From NCBI RefSeq assembly GCF_950100655.1, contig NZ_CATNLY010000034.1:62001-126000 (forward strand): a stretch of DNA of 64,000 nucleotides, read 5' to 3'. This stretch comes from Pleomorphomonas sp. T1.2MG-36. Its GTDB lineage: Bacteria; Pseudomonadota; Alphaproteobacteria; Rhizobiales; Pleomorphomonadaceae. Position numbers and translations under genes: made by a program. The number at the start of each line of letters is the position of its first letter. Within the stretch, counting starts at the first letter, position 1. The notes beneath the pieces are model-generated. The model made no database searches. It saw only the letters and a program-made list of their open reading frames with translations, and had not been told where the DNA came from. Of the stretch, positions 53,801 to 62,152 are shown one piece after another.

Positions 53801-54304
53801 ATGAACTTCCTGACGATTTTCGCCCGCAACCTGAGGCAGGGTCCCCAGACCGAGGCCTTCCCCCTGGGACCGGCCTTCACGCCCGAGCGCCTGCGTGGCC
53901 GCATCGAGTTCAAGGCGGAGAGCTGCGAAGGCTGCCGCATCTGCGAGCGCGTCTGCCCGGCCAATGCCATCCGCTTCGCCAAGACGCCCGATGGCATGAC
54001 CTTCGACTGCTGGCACAACACCTGCGTGTTCTGCGGCAATTGCGAGTTCTATTGCCCGACGGACGCCATCCATCAGACCAACGACTGGGACCTGTCCCAT
54101 GTCAATGCCGACAAGTTCGACATGGTCGAGCATGGCCTCATTCCCAACCAGAAGTGTGTCGAGTGCGGCGCTACCGCGCTGAATACCGCACCGATGGTGA
54201 AGAATGCCAAGCCGCCGCTCAACGCCGAGGAATATACTGAGCTGCGCGCGCGCTGCCCGAAGTGCCGCGCCAAGTATCTCAAGAACCGGAAGGTCCCAGC
54301 ATGA
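53801..54304 (+). CDS. cooX: CooX, 2[4Fe-4S] ferredoxin-like subunit
   Basis: 167 aa, NuoI/HycF-like. CEGCRICERVCP and CVFCGNCEFYCP bind two [4Fe-4S] clusters that carry electrons from an external ferredoxin to CooL. The C-terminal extension has a second cysteine group (CVECG ... CPKCRAKY), like a zinc ribbon. Overlaps cooU by ATGA. Confidence 0.92.
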   Translation: MNFLTIFARNLRQGPQTEAFPLGPAFTPERLRGRIEFKAESCEGCRICERVCPANAIRFAKTPDGMTFDCWHNTCVFCGNCEFYCPTDAIHQTNDWDLSHVNADKFDMVEHGLIPNQKCVECGATALNTAPMVKNAKPPLNAEEYTELRARCPKCRAKYLKNRKVPA

Positions 54305-54924
54305 GCCGCCTACCGCAAGACCTGGAAGCCCGCCTCACCGCAGCGGCGCCGGCCGGCGTCGAGTACTCGGCCGAAACCGACCAGTACGGCGTTACCGTCG
54401 CCTGGTTGGGCCTCGCCAGCGCTGCCGATCTGTCGCCCGTCGCCGCCCTGCTCAAGGATATGGGCGCGCGCCTGTCGATGATTACCTGCACCCAGCCTTC
54501 CGCCCCCGAAGAGGAGGAGGAAGACGAGGACGAGGATAACGACGGCGAGGAAAAGGCCGAAGCCGAGCCCAAGGAGACGCCGAAGTCCTTCGGTGGCACG
54601 CTGCTCGACGGCACCTCCTACGAGATCGACTATCACTTCGACATCGCCGGCGACGCGCTGACGATCATCGCCTACGTGCCGCAGGGCGGCTCCATCGCCT
54701 CGCTGACGCCGCTGTTCCGCAATGCCGACTGGCACGAGCGCGAGATGATGGAACTCTACGCCGTCAAGGTGACCGACCATCCCGATCCGCGCCGCCTGTT
54801 CCTCGACGCTTCGGTCGACGGCGCCGTTCTCGAGCGGCTGATTCCGTTCTCGACGCTGGTCAATGCCGCCAGCACCAAGGGCCTGTGGGAACGCCTCATC
54901 GCCGGAAAGAAGGGTGCAGCATGA
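54301..54924 (+). CDS. cooU: CooU, NuoC-like subunit with acidic insertion
   Basis: 207 aa. The 30-kDa-subunit signature is near the C-terminus (NADWHEREMMELYAVKVTDHPDPRRLFLD). Residues ~62-90 are an uninterrupted acidic low-complexity tract (EEEEEDEDEDNDGEEKAEAE, then PKE) between the N-terminal part and the core, longer than I expect for this subunit. Start fixed by overlap with cooX; ends in overlap with cooH. Confidence 0.88.
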   Translation: MSRLPQDLEARLTAAAPAGVEYSAETDQYGVTVAWLGLASAADLSPVAALLKDMGARLSMITCTQPSAPEEEEEDEDEDNDGEEKAEAEPKETPKSFGGTLLDGTSYEIDYHFDIAGDALTIIAYVPQGGSIASLTPLFRNADWHEREMMELYAVKVTDHPDPRRLFLDASVDGAVLERLIPFSTLVNAASTKGLWERLIAGKKGAA

Positions 54925-56021
54925 GCACGCACAACGTACCCGAGACCTTCAGCATTCCCGTCGGCCCGCTGCATGTGGCCCTCGAGGAGCCGATGTACTT
55001 CAAGATCGATGTGCAGGGCGAAACCGTCAGCCACATCGACATCAATGCCGGCCATGCCCATCGCGGCATCGAGTACCTGACGACCAAGCGCTCGATGTAC
55101 CAGAACGTGGTGCTGACCGAACGCATCTGCTCGCTGTGCTCCAACAGCCACCCGCAGACCTTCGCCATGGCGGCCGAGAAAATCGCCGGCATCGAGGTGC
55201 CCGAGCGTGGCATCTACCTGCGCACCGTCGCCGACGAACTGAAGCGCGTCACCTCGCATCTGTTCAACGTGGCGCTCCTGGTTCACCTCGTCGGCTATGA
55301 AACCTACTTCATGCACATGATGCAGGTGCGCGAGATCGGCCAGGACATGCTGGAGTCGATCTTCGGCAACCGCCAGGACATCGGCGCTATGTGCATCGGT
55401 GGCGTCCGCTACGACCTCGACGACAAGTCGATCGCCTACATCAAGGGCGCGATCGACAAGATCGAGGCCGAGACGAAGGACATCATCAAGACCTTCAAGA
55501 CCAATGGCTCGATCCTTCGCCGCACCAAGGGCGTGGGCGTGCTCACCCATGCCGACGCCATCACCTGTGGCGTCGTCGGCCCGGTGGCCCGCGCGTCTGG
55601 CGTCGATTACGACGTGCGTCGCGAAGCGCCCTACGCCGCCTACGATCGCCTGCCGCTGGTCGTGCACTCGCTGACCGACGGCGACGTCTGGTCGCGCGCC
55701 ATGGTCCGTCTCGAGGAAATCCTGACCTCGATCGACCTGCTGCGCGTCTGCCTGCGCGACCTGCCCGGCGGCCCGGTCAACATCAACGACCGCCCGGACA
55801 TCCCGCCCGGACAGGCGGTGACCCGCAGCGAAGCGCCGCGCGGCGAAGTGATCTACTATCTCCGCACCAACGATACGCCGCAGCCGGAACGCGTGAAGTG
55901 GCGCGTGCCGACGTTCATGAACTGGGACAGCCTGCGCTTCATGCTGCAGGACGCCAAGATCGCGGACATCGCCATGATCGTCAACAGCATCGACCCCTGC
56001 CTTTCCTGCACGGAACGCTGA
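54921..56021 (+). CDS. cooH: CooH, [NiFe] hydrogenase large subunit (group 4)
   Basis: 366 aa. Nickel ligands in ERICSLCSNSH (L1) and DPCLSCTER (L2); NINAGHAHRGIEY-type N-terminal motif (DINAGHAHRGIEYL). The chain stops right after L2, so there is no C-terminal extension to cleave and no endopeptidase gene is needed. Catalyses 2H+ + 2e- to H2 reversibly using reduced ferredoxin. hypA and hypB nearby supply nickel. Confidence 0.94.
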   Translation: MSTHNVPETFSIPVGPLHVALEEPMYFKIDVQGETVSHIDINAGHAHRGIEYLTTKRSMYQNVVLTERICSLCSNSHPQTFAMAAEKIAGIEVPERGIYLRTVADELKRVTSHLFNVALLVHLVGYETYFMHMMQVREIGQDMLESIFGNRQDIGAMCIGGVRYDLDDKSIAYIKGAIDKIEAETKDIIKTFKTNGSILRRTKGVGVLTHADAITCGVVGPVARASGVDYDVRREAPYAAYDRLPLVVHSLTDGDVWSRAMVRLEEILTSIDLLRVCLRDLPGGPVNINDRPDIPPGQAVTRSEAPRGEVIYYLRTNDTPQPERVKWRVPTFMNWDSLRFMLQDAKIADIAMIVNSIDPCLSCTER

Positions 56022-56029
56022 GGACGGTC

Positions 56030-56056
56030 ATCAGGGAAGTTGCCAACTTTCCTGAT
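56030..56056 (+). other. Hairpin directly after cooH
   Basis: ATCAGGGAAGTT-GCC-AACTTTCCTGAT, a 12-bp stem with one G-U pair, 8 nt past the cooH stop. No T-run. It may set a 3' end or reduce read-through into the ferredoxin gene. Confidence 0.5.
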
Positions 56057-56183
56057 CACGCAAAAACGCGAAAACTCTGCCGAGAGCAAGGATGCAATCC
56101 GATTGCTCCCGGCAAACCGAAATCGGGGCGGCACACAAAACGGACAACCGCGCCCCGTTGGACAACCAAGAGGAGTGACACCC

Positions 56184-56381
56184 ATGGCCTTTATGATTGA
56201 CACCTCCACCTGCACCTCCTGCGGCGCCTGCGAAGACGAATGCCCGAACAAGGCGATCAGCCACAAGGGCAAGGTCTACTCGATCAATGCCAAGAAGTGC
56301 ACCGAGTGCGAAGGTCACTTCGACACGCAGCAGTGCGCCGAAGTCTGCCCGTCGGGCTCCTGCATGCAGGCTGCCGCCTGA
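56184..56381 (+). CDS. 2[4Fe-4S] ferredoxin, FdxN-like
   Basis: 65 aa. [12 protein letters not shown] and the longer second motif [18 protein letters not shown], the eight-residue insert form seen in nitrogen-fixation-associated FdxN ferredoxins. GAGGAG is 9 nt upstream of ATG 56184. It is placed where R. rubrum would need CooF, so it may be the electron carrier for CooMKLXUH; it could equally link to nitrogenase or pyruvate:ferredoxin oxidoreductase encoded elsewhere. Confidence 0.88.
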   Translation: MAFMIDTSTCTSCGACEDECPNKAISHKGKVYSINAKKCTECEGHFDTQQCAEVCPSGSCMQAAA

Positions 56382-56392
56382 GGCTGCTTTTC

Positions 56393-56468
56393 GGAAGGCG
56401 CCGCCATCGGCGCCTTCCCACGACATCGAGGGGGAGCGGAAGCCATCGGCGCCGCTCCCTTTTCTTTT
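56393..56468 (+). terminator. Tandem hairpins, the second a Rho-independent terminator
   Basis: GGAAGGCGCC-GCCATC-GGCGCCTTCC (56393-56418) is followed by GGGAGCGG/CCGCTCCC (56432-56459) and TTTTCTTTT. Closes the coo-ferredoxin unit against the convergent kinase gene. Confidence 0.85.
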
Positions 56469-56473
56469 GGGGA

Positions 56474-57775
56474 TCAGCGGTCGGGATCGATGGCGCCAAG
56501 GAAGGCGGACATCTCGTCCTCGCCGGCCTCGGGCTCGGCGCCCACCATGGCGGCAACGGCAAAGGCGATCGCCGAGGATGTCTCGGTATGCGTCGCCGCC
56601 CCTGCCCTCAGGTTCATGACCAGCGTCGGGCAGAGGAACAGCGCAAGGCGGATCACCTCCCGCCAGTCGGCCGGCAGTAAGCCACACGCCTTGAGATCGA
56701 GGAGCAGCGGCTTCCAGACGAGCTCCGCCTTGGCAGAGAGCAACGCCTGCCGCACCGGCGTCAGCGCCCAGTCGGTCTCGATCGCCAGGGTGCCGTCACC
56801 AAGCCGCGCGACCGCCGAAAATCGCCGCGTCGCCTCCGCCGGATCGTAGAGCCAGAGCGGATGGGCGAACACATTGTGGAAGGTGGCCTTGGCTTCGGCG
56901 ATCAGGGCCGGCACGTGCTCGCCGGCGAAGGCCGGGTCGTAGAAGCTGAGCATCGGCCCATCCGTGCCCTGACTGCACCAGACATTGGCGTTATGGGCAT
57001 CGCCATGCGCCACCACGCCGCCGGCATCGGCCAGCATATGGGGGCTCAGGCGCCGACCGGCCATTTCGAACAGCTCGCCGATCGTCCGGCGGTAGGCCCG
57101 TCCGTTGATCACGAGGCGCCGGGTCGCGAAATCGTTCCAGCCGAGCTCCACGCCCGGCAGACGCACGGTTTTGCCGAGATAGAAGCCCGAAAGACGGCCA
57201 CCGGGAAAGCGCCGCCCCGGCATGTCGACAAGGCGATCGTGAAACAGGCGGTGGATCGGTTCGGCCGCAGCCTCCACAGGCGTGACCGGATGCAGGCTTT
57301 TGAGATAGACCCGTGCGATCGCCGTATCGAGGCCGCGCTCGGCGGCGACGGCGGCCGCTTCACCGGCCAGATCGCGACGACCATCGAGCGTGGCGATGTC
57401 GAGCGCCCTGAGCACATCCGAGAAACGGGGATCGGAGCGGCGGCGATAGACCAGCACCTGCTCGCCCGGCAGGTTGGACACGAACACCGGCATGTCCACC
57501 GGCAGGCCGGCGCGGGCGAGAATGTCGGCGCGATAATACTCGCCGGTCATCGCCTCCTCGCCGTCCTCCTGATGGAATTTGAAGAAATAGTCGGCGCCGC
57601 CCGCCGAGAAGAAGCCGTTCAGCGAGTTGAGGCTGTACTGATCGCGGTTGATGGCGACGCCCTCGGCTGCAAGGCCGAACAGGTCGGCGAACAGCGCCGC
57701 GAGCGCCGCCTCGGCAGCGCTCTCGTCACTGGCGGCAAGGCGCCGGATCTCGGCGGTGCGGCTCGGTGCCGTCAT
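56474..57775 (-). CDS. APH-fold (aminoglycoside phosphotransferase-like) kinase of unknown substrate
   Basis: 433 aa. Kinase hallmarks: candidate ATP Lys in YFFKFHQE (K66), catalytic loop HGDAHNAN (257-264) and metal Asp in LSFYDP (D280). The family includes choline, homoserine and hydroxylysine kinases. The N- and C-terminal parts are not ones I recognise. It begins 3 nt after a HisD-like dehydrogenase gene and is the last gene of a seven-gene transporter/catabolic operon, so small-molecule phosphorylation in catabolism is more likely than antibiotic resistance. Confidence 0.7.
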   Translation of the reverse strand: MTAPSRTAEIRRLAASDESAAEAALAALFADLFGLAAEGVAINRDQYSLNSLNGFFSAGGADYFFKFHQEDGEEAMTGEYYRADILARAGLPVDMPVFVSNLPGEQVLVYRRRSDPRFSDVLRALDIATLDGRRDLAGEAAAVAAERGLDTAIARVYLKSLHPVTPVEAAAEPIHRLFHDRLVDMPGRRFPGGRLSGFYLGKTVRLPGVELGWNDFATRRLVINGRAYRRTIGELFEMAGRRLSPHMLADAGGVVAHGDAHNANVWCSQGTDGPMLSFYDPAFAGEHVPALIAEAKATFHNVFAHPLWLYDPAEATRRFSAVARLGDGTLAIETDWALTPVRQALLSAKAELVWKPLLLDLKACGLLPADWREVIRLALFLCPTLVMNLRAGAATHTETSSAIAFAVAAMVGAEPEAGEDEMSAFLGAIDPDR

Positions 57776-57778
57776 CGC

Positions 57779-59101
57779 TCAGCCCTTGAGATAGGCGTCG
57801 CGCACCGACGACACCGCCTGTTCATGCGAGGAGAAGCCCTCGTAGCGGGCAAGCACCCGGGCGGTGTGGGCGAGTTCCGGATAGGCGCCGGCCGTCACGT
57901 AGCCGATCGACGAGCGCTTGACGAAGTCGAACACCGACAGCGGGCCCCAGGTGCGCGCCCAACGACTGGTCGGCAGCACCGCATTGGGGCCGAGGCCGAA
58001 GTTGGCGATGGACACCGGCGTATACGGACCCATCAGGATCTCCGCCGCCTCGGTGATCTTGCCGAGATGGGCATAGGGGTCGGTGGACAGGATCTCAAGG
58101 TGCTCCGGCGCATAGGCGTTGACGAAGGCATGGCTCTCCTCGACCGAGGAGGTCAGGATGATGCCGCCAAAGGCGCCGCCGAGCACTTTCTTGGAGAACT
58201 CGACCCGCTGCGGCGTCATGCGCGCCCAGTGCTCGGGTAGCGCGGCCAATGCCTCCTCGGCAACCCGGCGCGAGTGGGTGACGATATAGGCGGACGAGTC
58301 CGGCCCATGCTCCGCTTCGATCAGCACGTCGAGGGCGGCGAGACCGCCATGCACCGTATCGTCGGCGAAGATGATCGCTTCCGACGGACCGGCGGGCAGG
58401 CCCGCGTCGATGACGCCGGACAGCAGACGCTTGGCCGCCACCACCCACGGGCTGCCGGGGCCGACGATCTTCAGCGCCGGCTTCACCGTCTCCGTGCCGA
58501 AGGCGACAGCCGCGACGGCCTGCGCGCCGCCAACCTTGTAGACCGTCTCGACACCGGCGAGGCGGGCGGCAACCAGCGTCGCCGCGTCGACCGAGCCATC
58601 CGGCGTCGGCGGGGTAACGATGGCGAGATCCGGCACGCCGGCAACCACGGCCGGCACGGCCGTCATCATGGTCACCGACGGGAAGGCGCCCTTGCCGCGC
58701 GGAATGTAGAGCGCCACCGACTTGATGGGCGTCACCCGGTCGCCGGCGAAGGCGCCGGGGCGGATCTCCTTCAGCCACATCGCCTCAGGCTTCTGCTCCT
58801 CGTGGAAGGAGCGAATGTTCTCGATGCCGTAGCGGATCGCCTCTACCACCTCAGGCTCCACCGCCTTGAAGGCGGCGTCGAACTCGGCTTCGGACGCCTT
58901 GAGCGCACCGGGCTTCACCTCGGCCTTGTCGAGATCACGAGCGAAGCGGTAGAGCGCCGCATCGCCTTCCGTCTTCACCGCCTCGATGATCGGGCCGACC
59001 TTGTCGAGGAAGAAGGTGAGGTCGGTTTCCGAGCGCTTGAGCAGGGCGGCGCGGCCCTCGGCATCAAGCTTGGCGTAGTCGTGGAAGGAAACGTCGGTCA
59101 T
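57779..59101 (-). CDS. Histidinol-dehydrogenase-family enzyme, probably not histidinol-specific
   Basis: 440 aa, full-length HisD fold (YIPRGKGAFPSVTMMTAVPA, GGAQAVAAVAFGTETV, AGPSEAIIFAD, APEHLEI). Of the E. coli HisD zinc ligands, H262 and H419 are kept (H265, H426 here), but Q259 is E262 and D360 is N367; the catalytic E326/H327 pair is kept as E333/H334, and H367 of E. coli is A374. With no his genes nearby and an ABC importer in the same operon, this looks like a paralogue acting on another amino alcohol or hydroxy acid (compare HpsN). Confidence 0.8.
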   Translation of the reverse strand: MTDVSFHDYAKLDAEGRAALLKRSETDLTFFLDKVGPIIEAVKTEGDAALYRFARDLDKAEVKPGALKASEAEFDAAFKAVEPEVVEAIRYGIENIRSFHEEQKPEAMWLKEIRPGAFAGDRVTPIKSVALYIPRGKGAFPSVTMMTAVPAVVAGVPDLAIVTPPTPDGSVDAATLVAARLAGVETVYKVGGAQAVAAVAFGTETVKPALKIVGPGSPWVVAAKRLLSGVIDAGLPAGPSEAIIFADDTVHGGLAALDVLIEAEHGPDSSAYIVTHSRRVAEEALAALPEHWARMTPQRVEFSKKVLGGAFGGIILTSSVEESHAFVNAYAPEHLEILSTDPYAHLGKITEAAEILMGPYTPVSIANFGLGPNAVLPTSRWARTWGPLSVFDFVKRSSIGYVTAGAYPELAHTARVLARYEGFSSHEQAVSSVRDAYLKG

Positions 59102-59139
59102 GGCAGCAGTCCTTGAACGGCAGGGCGTTTTTCACGCCT

Positions 59140-59940
59140 TCATTTCGATTTCAGGAAGATATCCAGCCCGACCAGCCAGTCGAGCAGCGCGATGGCGATC
59201 GCCGCGACGGCAATGAACACCACGGAAATCGCAGCGAGATCGGGCGTGATGATCGAGCGGATGGAGTTGTAGATCTGCACCGGCAGCGTGACGATGCGCG
59301 CGTCGACCAAGAGCAGCGACACCAGGAACTCGTTGAGCGCCAGGATGAACATCAGAAGCGCGCCGGTGATGATGCCGGGCGTCACCGCCGGCACGGTCAC
59401 CGCCAGGAAGGTGGAGAGCGGCGGCGCGCCGCAGTTGGCGGCGGCGAGTTCGAGATCGGGATCGAGGCTGGCGGCGCTGGCCGTCACCGCCCAGATCATG
59501 AACGGCAGGTTGATCACCGCGCAGGCGACGCCCACCGGCCAGAGCTGGCCGAGCAGCCCCCACTTGCCGAAGATCAGCATCAGGCCGATGCCCGAGCCGA
59601 TCAGCGGTACGGTGAACGGCAACAGCAAATAGACCTGAACACCCCAGGCGAAGCGCACGCGATACTTGGCAAGGGCGATGCCGGCCAGCGTTCCCGTGGG
59701 TATGGAGATCGCGGTGCAGATAGAGGCGACGATCAGCGACCGCAGGAAGGCATCGCGCAGGTCAGTGGCCCCGGCGATCTGCGCATACCACTTGAGCGAC
59801 AGCCCCTCGGGCGGAAAGGTGAGCATGTTGCCGGCCGTGAACGAAGCGCCCAGCACGACGAGCGTCGGCGCCGACAGCATGACCAGCGCGACGATAACAA
59901 AGGCCCAGAGCGTCACGGCCTTGGAACGGTCGCCCTTCAT
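59140..59940 (-). CDS. ABC transporter permease (spermidine/putrescine type), second subunit
   Basis: 266 aa, PotC-like, six helices. The coupling-loop region AANCGAPPLSTFLAVTVPAVTPGI matches the EAA motif. It overlaps the preceding permease gene by ATGA and is followed by the HisD-like gene 38 bp on. Confidence 0.9.
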   Translation of the reverse strand: MKGDRSKAVTLWAFVIVALVMLSAPTLVVLGASFTAGNMLTFPPEGLSLKWYAQIAGATDLRDAFLRSLIVASICTAISIPTGTLAGIALAKYRVRFAWGVQVYLLLPFTVPLIGSGIGLMLIFGKWGLLGQLWPVGVACAVINLPFMIWAVTASAASLDPDLELAAANCGAPPLSTFLAVTVPAVTPGIITGALLMFILALNEFLVSLLLVDARIVTLPVQIYNSIRSIITPDLAAISVVFIAVAAIAIALLDWLVGLDIFLKSK

Positions 59941-60878
59941 TTCGACCTCCCCATGGCCAAGGTGCCGGCCCCAAACAACGCAAACACAACGCCGACCATG
60001 ATCGAGCCGACGGCCACCAAGAGCAGCGCCAGCGTTGCGCCCATGCCCTGGTCGGAGGTGCGGAAGAACTGGTCGTAGATGGCGTTGGCGATAAAGTCCT
60101 GCGAGCCGCCGCCAAGAATGGCCGGAATGGCGAAATCGGTCAGCGACAGCGTCAGCACGACGAGGCCGGCGCCGACGAAGCCGGGCTTGGCGAGCGGCAG
60201 CACCACGTGGATGAAGGTCCGCACCCAGTTGGCGCCGAGCGAGCCGGCCGCCGATTCCATCTCCTCGGGAATGGCGGTGAGCGCCGGCGCCAGCATCAGC
60301 ACGGCAAACGGCAGCATGTACTGCACGAGGCCGAACAAGACGGCCGGATAGTTGTAGAGGAGGCGGATCGGCGCCACACCGACGAGCCCGAGCGCCTCGT
60401 TGACCATGCCCTGCGAGCCCAGGATGATCAGCCAGCCATAGGCGCGCACCACCTGGCCGATGAAGAAGGGCAGGAACAGGGCGATCAGCAGGAACTTGCG
60501 CAAGGCGGCCGAGCGCGTCCGCACCATGACGTAGGAATAGGGGAAGGCGAAGACGAGCGTGACGACCGTCACGATCAGCGAGCCGATCAGACTGCGGCTC
60601 GCCACCGTGAAGAACAGCTTCTCGGTGAAGGCGCGATCGTAGTTGGAAAGCGAATAGTCGTCGGATGGCAGGAAGGTCGCGGTGTCGAGCGTCCGGAACG
60701 AGCCGTCGGCCATGTCCCACAGGCCAAGGACCAGGAGGCCGACCAGGACGACGGCCGGCATCAGCATCAGCCAGGGCACCGCCGCCGAAAAGCTGCGCGG
60801 CCAAAGGGCGGCGGCCACCGCCTCGAGGGCGTCCATCAGGCGCCAGGAGAGAGGATAGGAAGTACGGCTCGGACGCAT
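59937..60878 (-). CDS. ABC transporter permease (spermidine/putrescine type), first subunit
   Basis: 313 aa, PotB-like. Typical LPFFIGQVVRAYGWLIILG near the middle and the EAA motif as SAAGSLGANWVRTFIHVVLPLAKPG. Together with the next gene it forms the membrane channel for the Tat-exported binding protein encoded upstream. Confidence 0.9.
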   Translation of the reverse strand: MRPSRTSYPLSWRLMDALEAVAAALWPRSFSAAVPWLMLMPAVVLVGLLVLGLWDMADGSFRTLDTATFLPSDDYSLSNYDRAFTEKLFFTVASRSLIGSLIVTVVTLVFAFPYSYVMVRTRSAALRKFLLIALFLPFFIGQVVRAYGWLIILGSQGMVNEALGLVGVAPIRLLYNYPAVLFGLVQYMLPFAVLMLAPALTAIPEEMESAAGSLGANWVRTFIHVVLPLAKPGFVGAGLVVLTLSLTDFAIPAILGGGSQDFIANAIYDQFFRTSDQGMGATLALLLVAVGSIMVGVVFALFGAGTLAMGRSK

Positions 60879-60948
60879 TGTCTGTCTGGTCTTCTGAAAG
60901 GAAGGCTCGCCGCCGACGGGCGGCGAACCTGTTCGAGAACGGCGGCGG

Positions 60949-62061
60949 TCAGCCCTGCATGATTTCCTTGAACTTGCCGAACCACTCGCTCTCGTGCTCG
61001 ACCTGCACCTTGGAGGAGATGCGGATCAGCTTCTTGAAGTCGGCTTCGGTGGTCGGGTAGGACGGATCGCCCACCAGATCGGCCGGCGGATTGACGCCCG
61101 GCACCACGCCCGGCAGGCCGAGACCGTCGAGCCAGACCTGCTGCGCATCCTTGGTGATGGCGAAGTTGATGTACTGCTTGGCCCAGTAGAGTTCGTTCTC
61201 CGGCAGCCCCTTGGGGATCCACAGGCCATCGGTGTCGTACTTGGCGCCCTCTTCCGGCACCGTCCACGCAATGTCGACGCCGTTCGCCTTGGCTTCGCGG
61301 GCGTTGGTGGAAATGGTGCAGGCCACGTCGATCTCGCCCTTCTGGAACCAGGCGGTAAAGTCGGGGTCCTCGCCGAGCAGCGGCGACTGCTCCTTCACCT
61401 TGGCGATGAAGTCCCAGGCCGGCTGCATGTTGCCGGGAATGTCTTCCAGCTTGCCGCCGCCGGCCACCTGGGCCGGGAAGTGGAAGCCGATGCCGTCGTT
61501 GTAGAGGGCGATGCGACCCTTGAACTTCGGATCGAGCACGTCCTTCCACGACTTCGGCGCGCCGTTCGGGAAGGCGCTCGGACGGTAGGCCAGAACGTAG
61601 ACGTAGCCGTAGGTGTTGACGATCGGATAGCCATCGAGGCCGACGGGCTTGGCGAGTTCGGTCACGTTGGCGAGGTTGGACAGATCGGAAAGGTCTTCCG
61701 TCACCCCGCGCAGCGCCGACTTGGTGGCGTTGGTCGTCGTGTCCCAGTTGATGTGGATCGGCGGCACGCGCTTCTGCGCCACGGCAGCCCAGACCTTGGG
61801 CTGGATCTCGTTGTCTTCGGTCAGGTCGTGACGGACGGCGATGCCGGTGGCCTTGGTGAAGGGGTCGGAGACGCCCTTCTTGAGGCTGTCGACCCAGGAG
61901 CCGCCCCAGGCGCGGACGATGATCTCCTTGGGCTTCTCCGGCTCGGCCGCAAACGCGCGGCCGAACGGCATACCGACGAGGCCGGCGGCACCGGCAAGGC
62001 CGACGCCCTGCAGGAAACGGCGACGGCCGAGATTGAGGAAGGGCTTGGTCGGTCCAGTCAT
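60949..62061 (-). CDS. ABC transporter substrate-binding protein (PotD type) with Tat signal
   Basis: 370 aa. Twin-arginine leader (LGRRRFLQGVGLAGAAGLVG), then a PotD/Fbp-like fold: IIVRAWGGSWVDSLKKGVSDPFTKATGI, NTYGYVYVLAYR, WKDVLDPKFKGRIAL. Ligand likely a small cation or amine/amino acid derivative. GAGGAG lies 7 nt before the ATG. Confidence 0.9.
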   Translation of the reverse strand: MTGPTKPFLNLGRRRFLQGVGLAGAAGLVGMPFGRAFAAEPEKPKEIIVRAWGGSWVDSLKKGVSDPFTKATGIAVRHDLTEDNEIQPKVWAAVAQKRVPPIHINWDTTTNATKSALRGVTEDLSDLSNLANVTELAKPVGLDGYPIVNTYGYVYVLAYRPSAFPNGAPKSWKDVLDPKFKGRIALYNDGIGFHFPAQVAGGGKLEDIPGNMQPAWDFIAKVKEQSPLLGEDPDFTAWFQKGEIDVACTISTNAREAKANGVDIAWTVPEEGAKYDTDGLWIPKGLPENELYWAKQYINFAITKDAQQVWLDGLGLPGVVPGVNPPADLVGDPSYPTTEADFKKLIRISSKVQVEHESEWFGKFKEIMQG

Positions 62062-62152
62062 TGTCGTTCTCCTCTGGCTCAGTTTCTTGTTACTGCATTC
62101 GATTTTCGAAGAGCGGCTTCAGCTTCGGTCCGGTTCTTCGGGGCCGGTCCGC

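Noticed and set aside
56474..57775. Aminoglycoside resistance gene
   Set aside because: The HGDxHxxN motif defines the kinase fold, not the substrate; operon context points to catabolism.
57779..59101. Calling this gene hisD of histidine biosynthesis
   Set aside because: Two zinc-ligand positions and one active-site His differ, and it lies in a transporter operon without other his genes.
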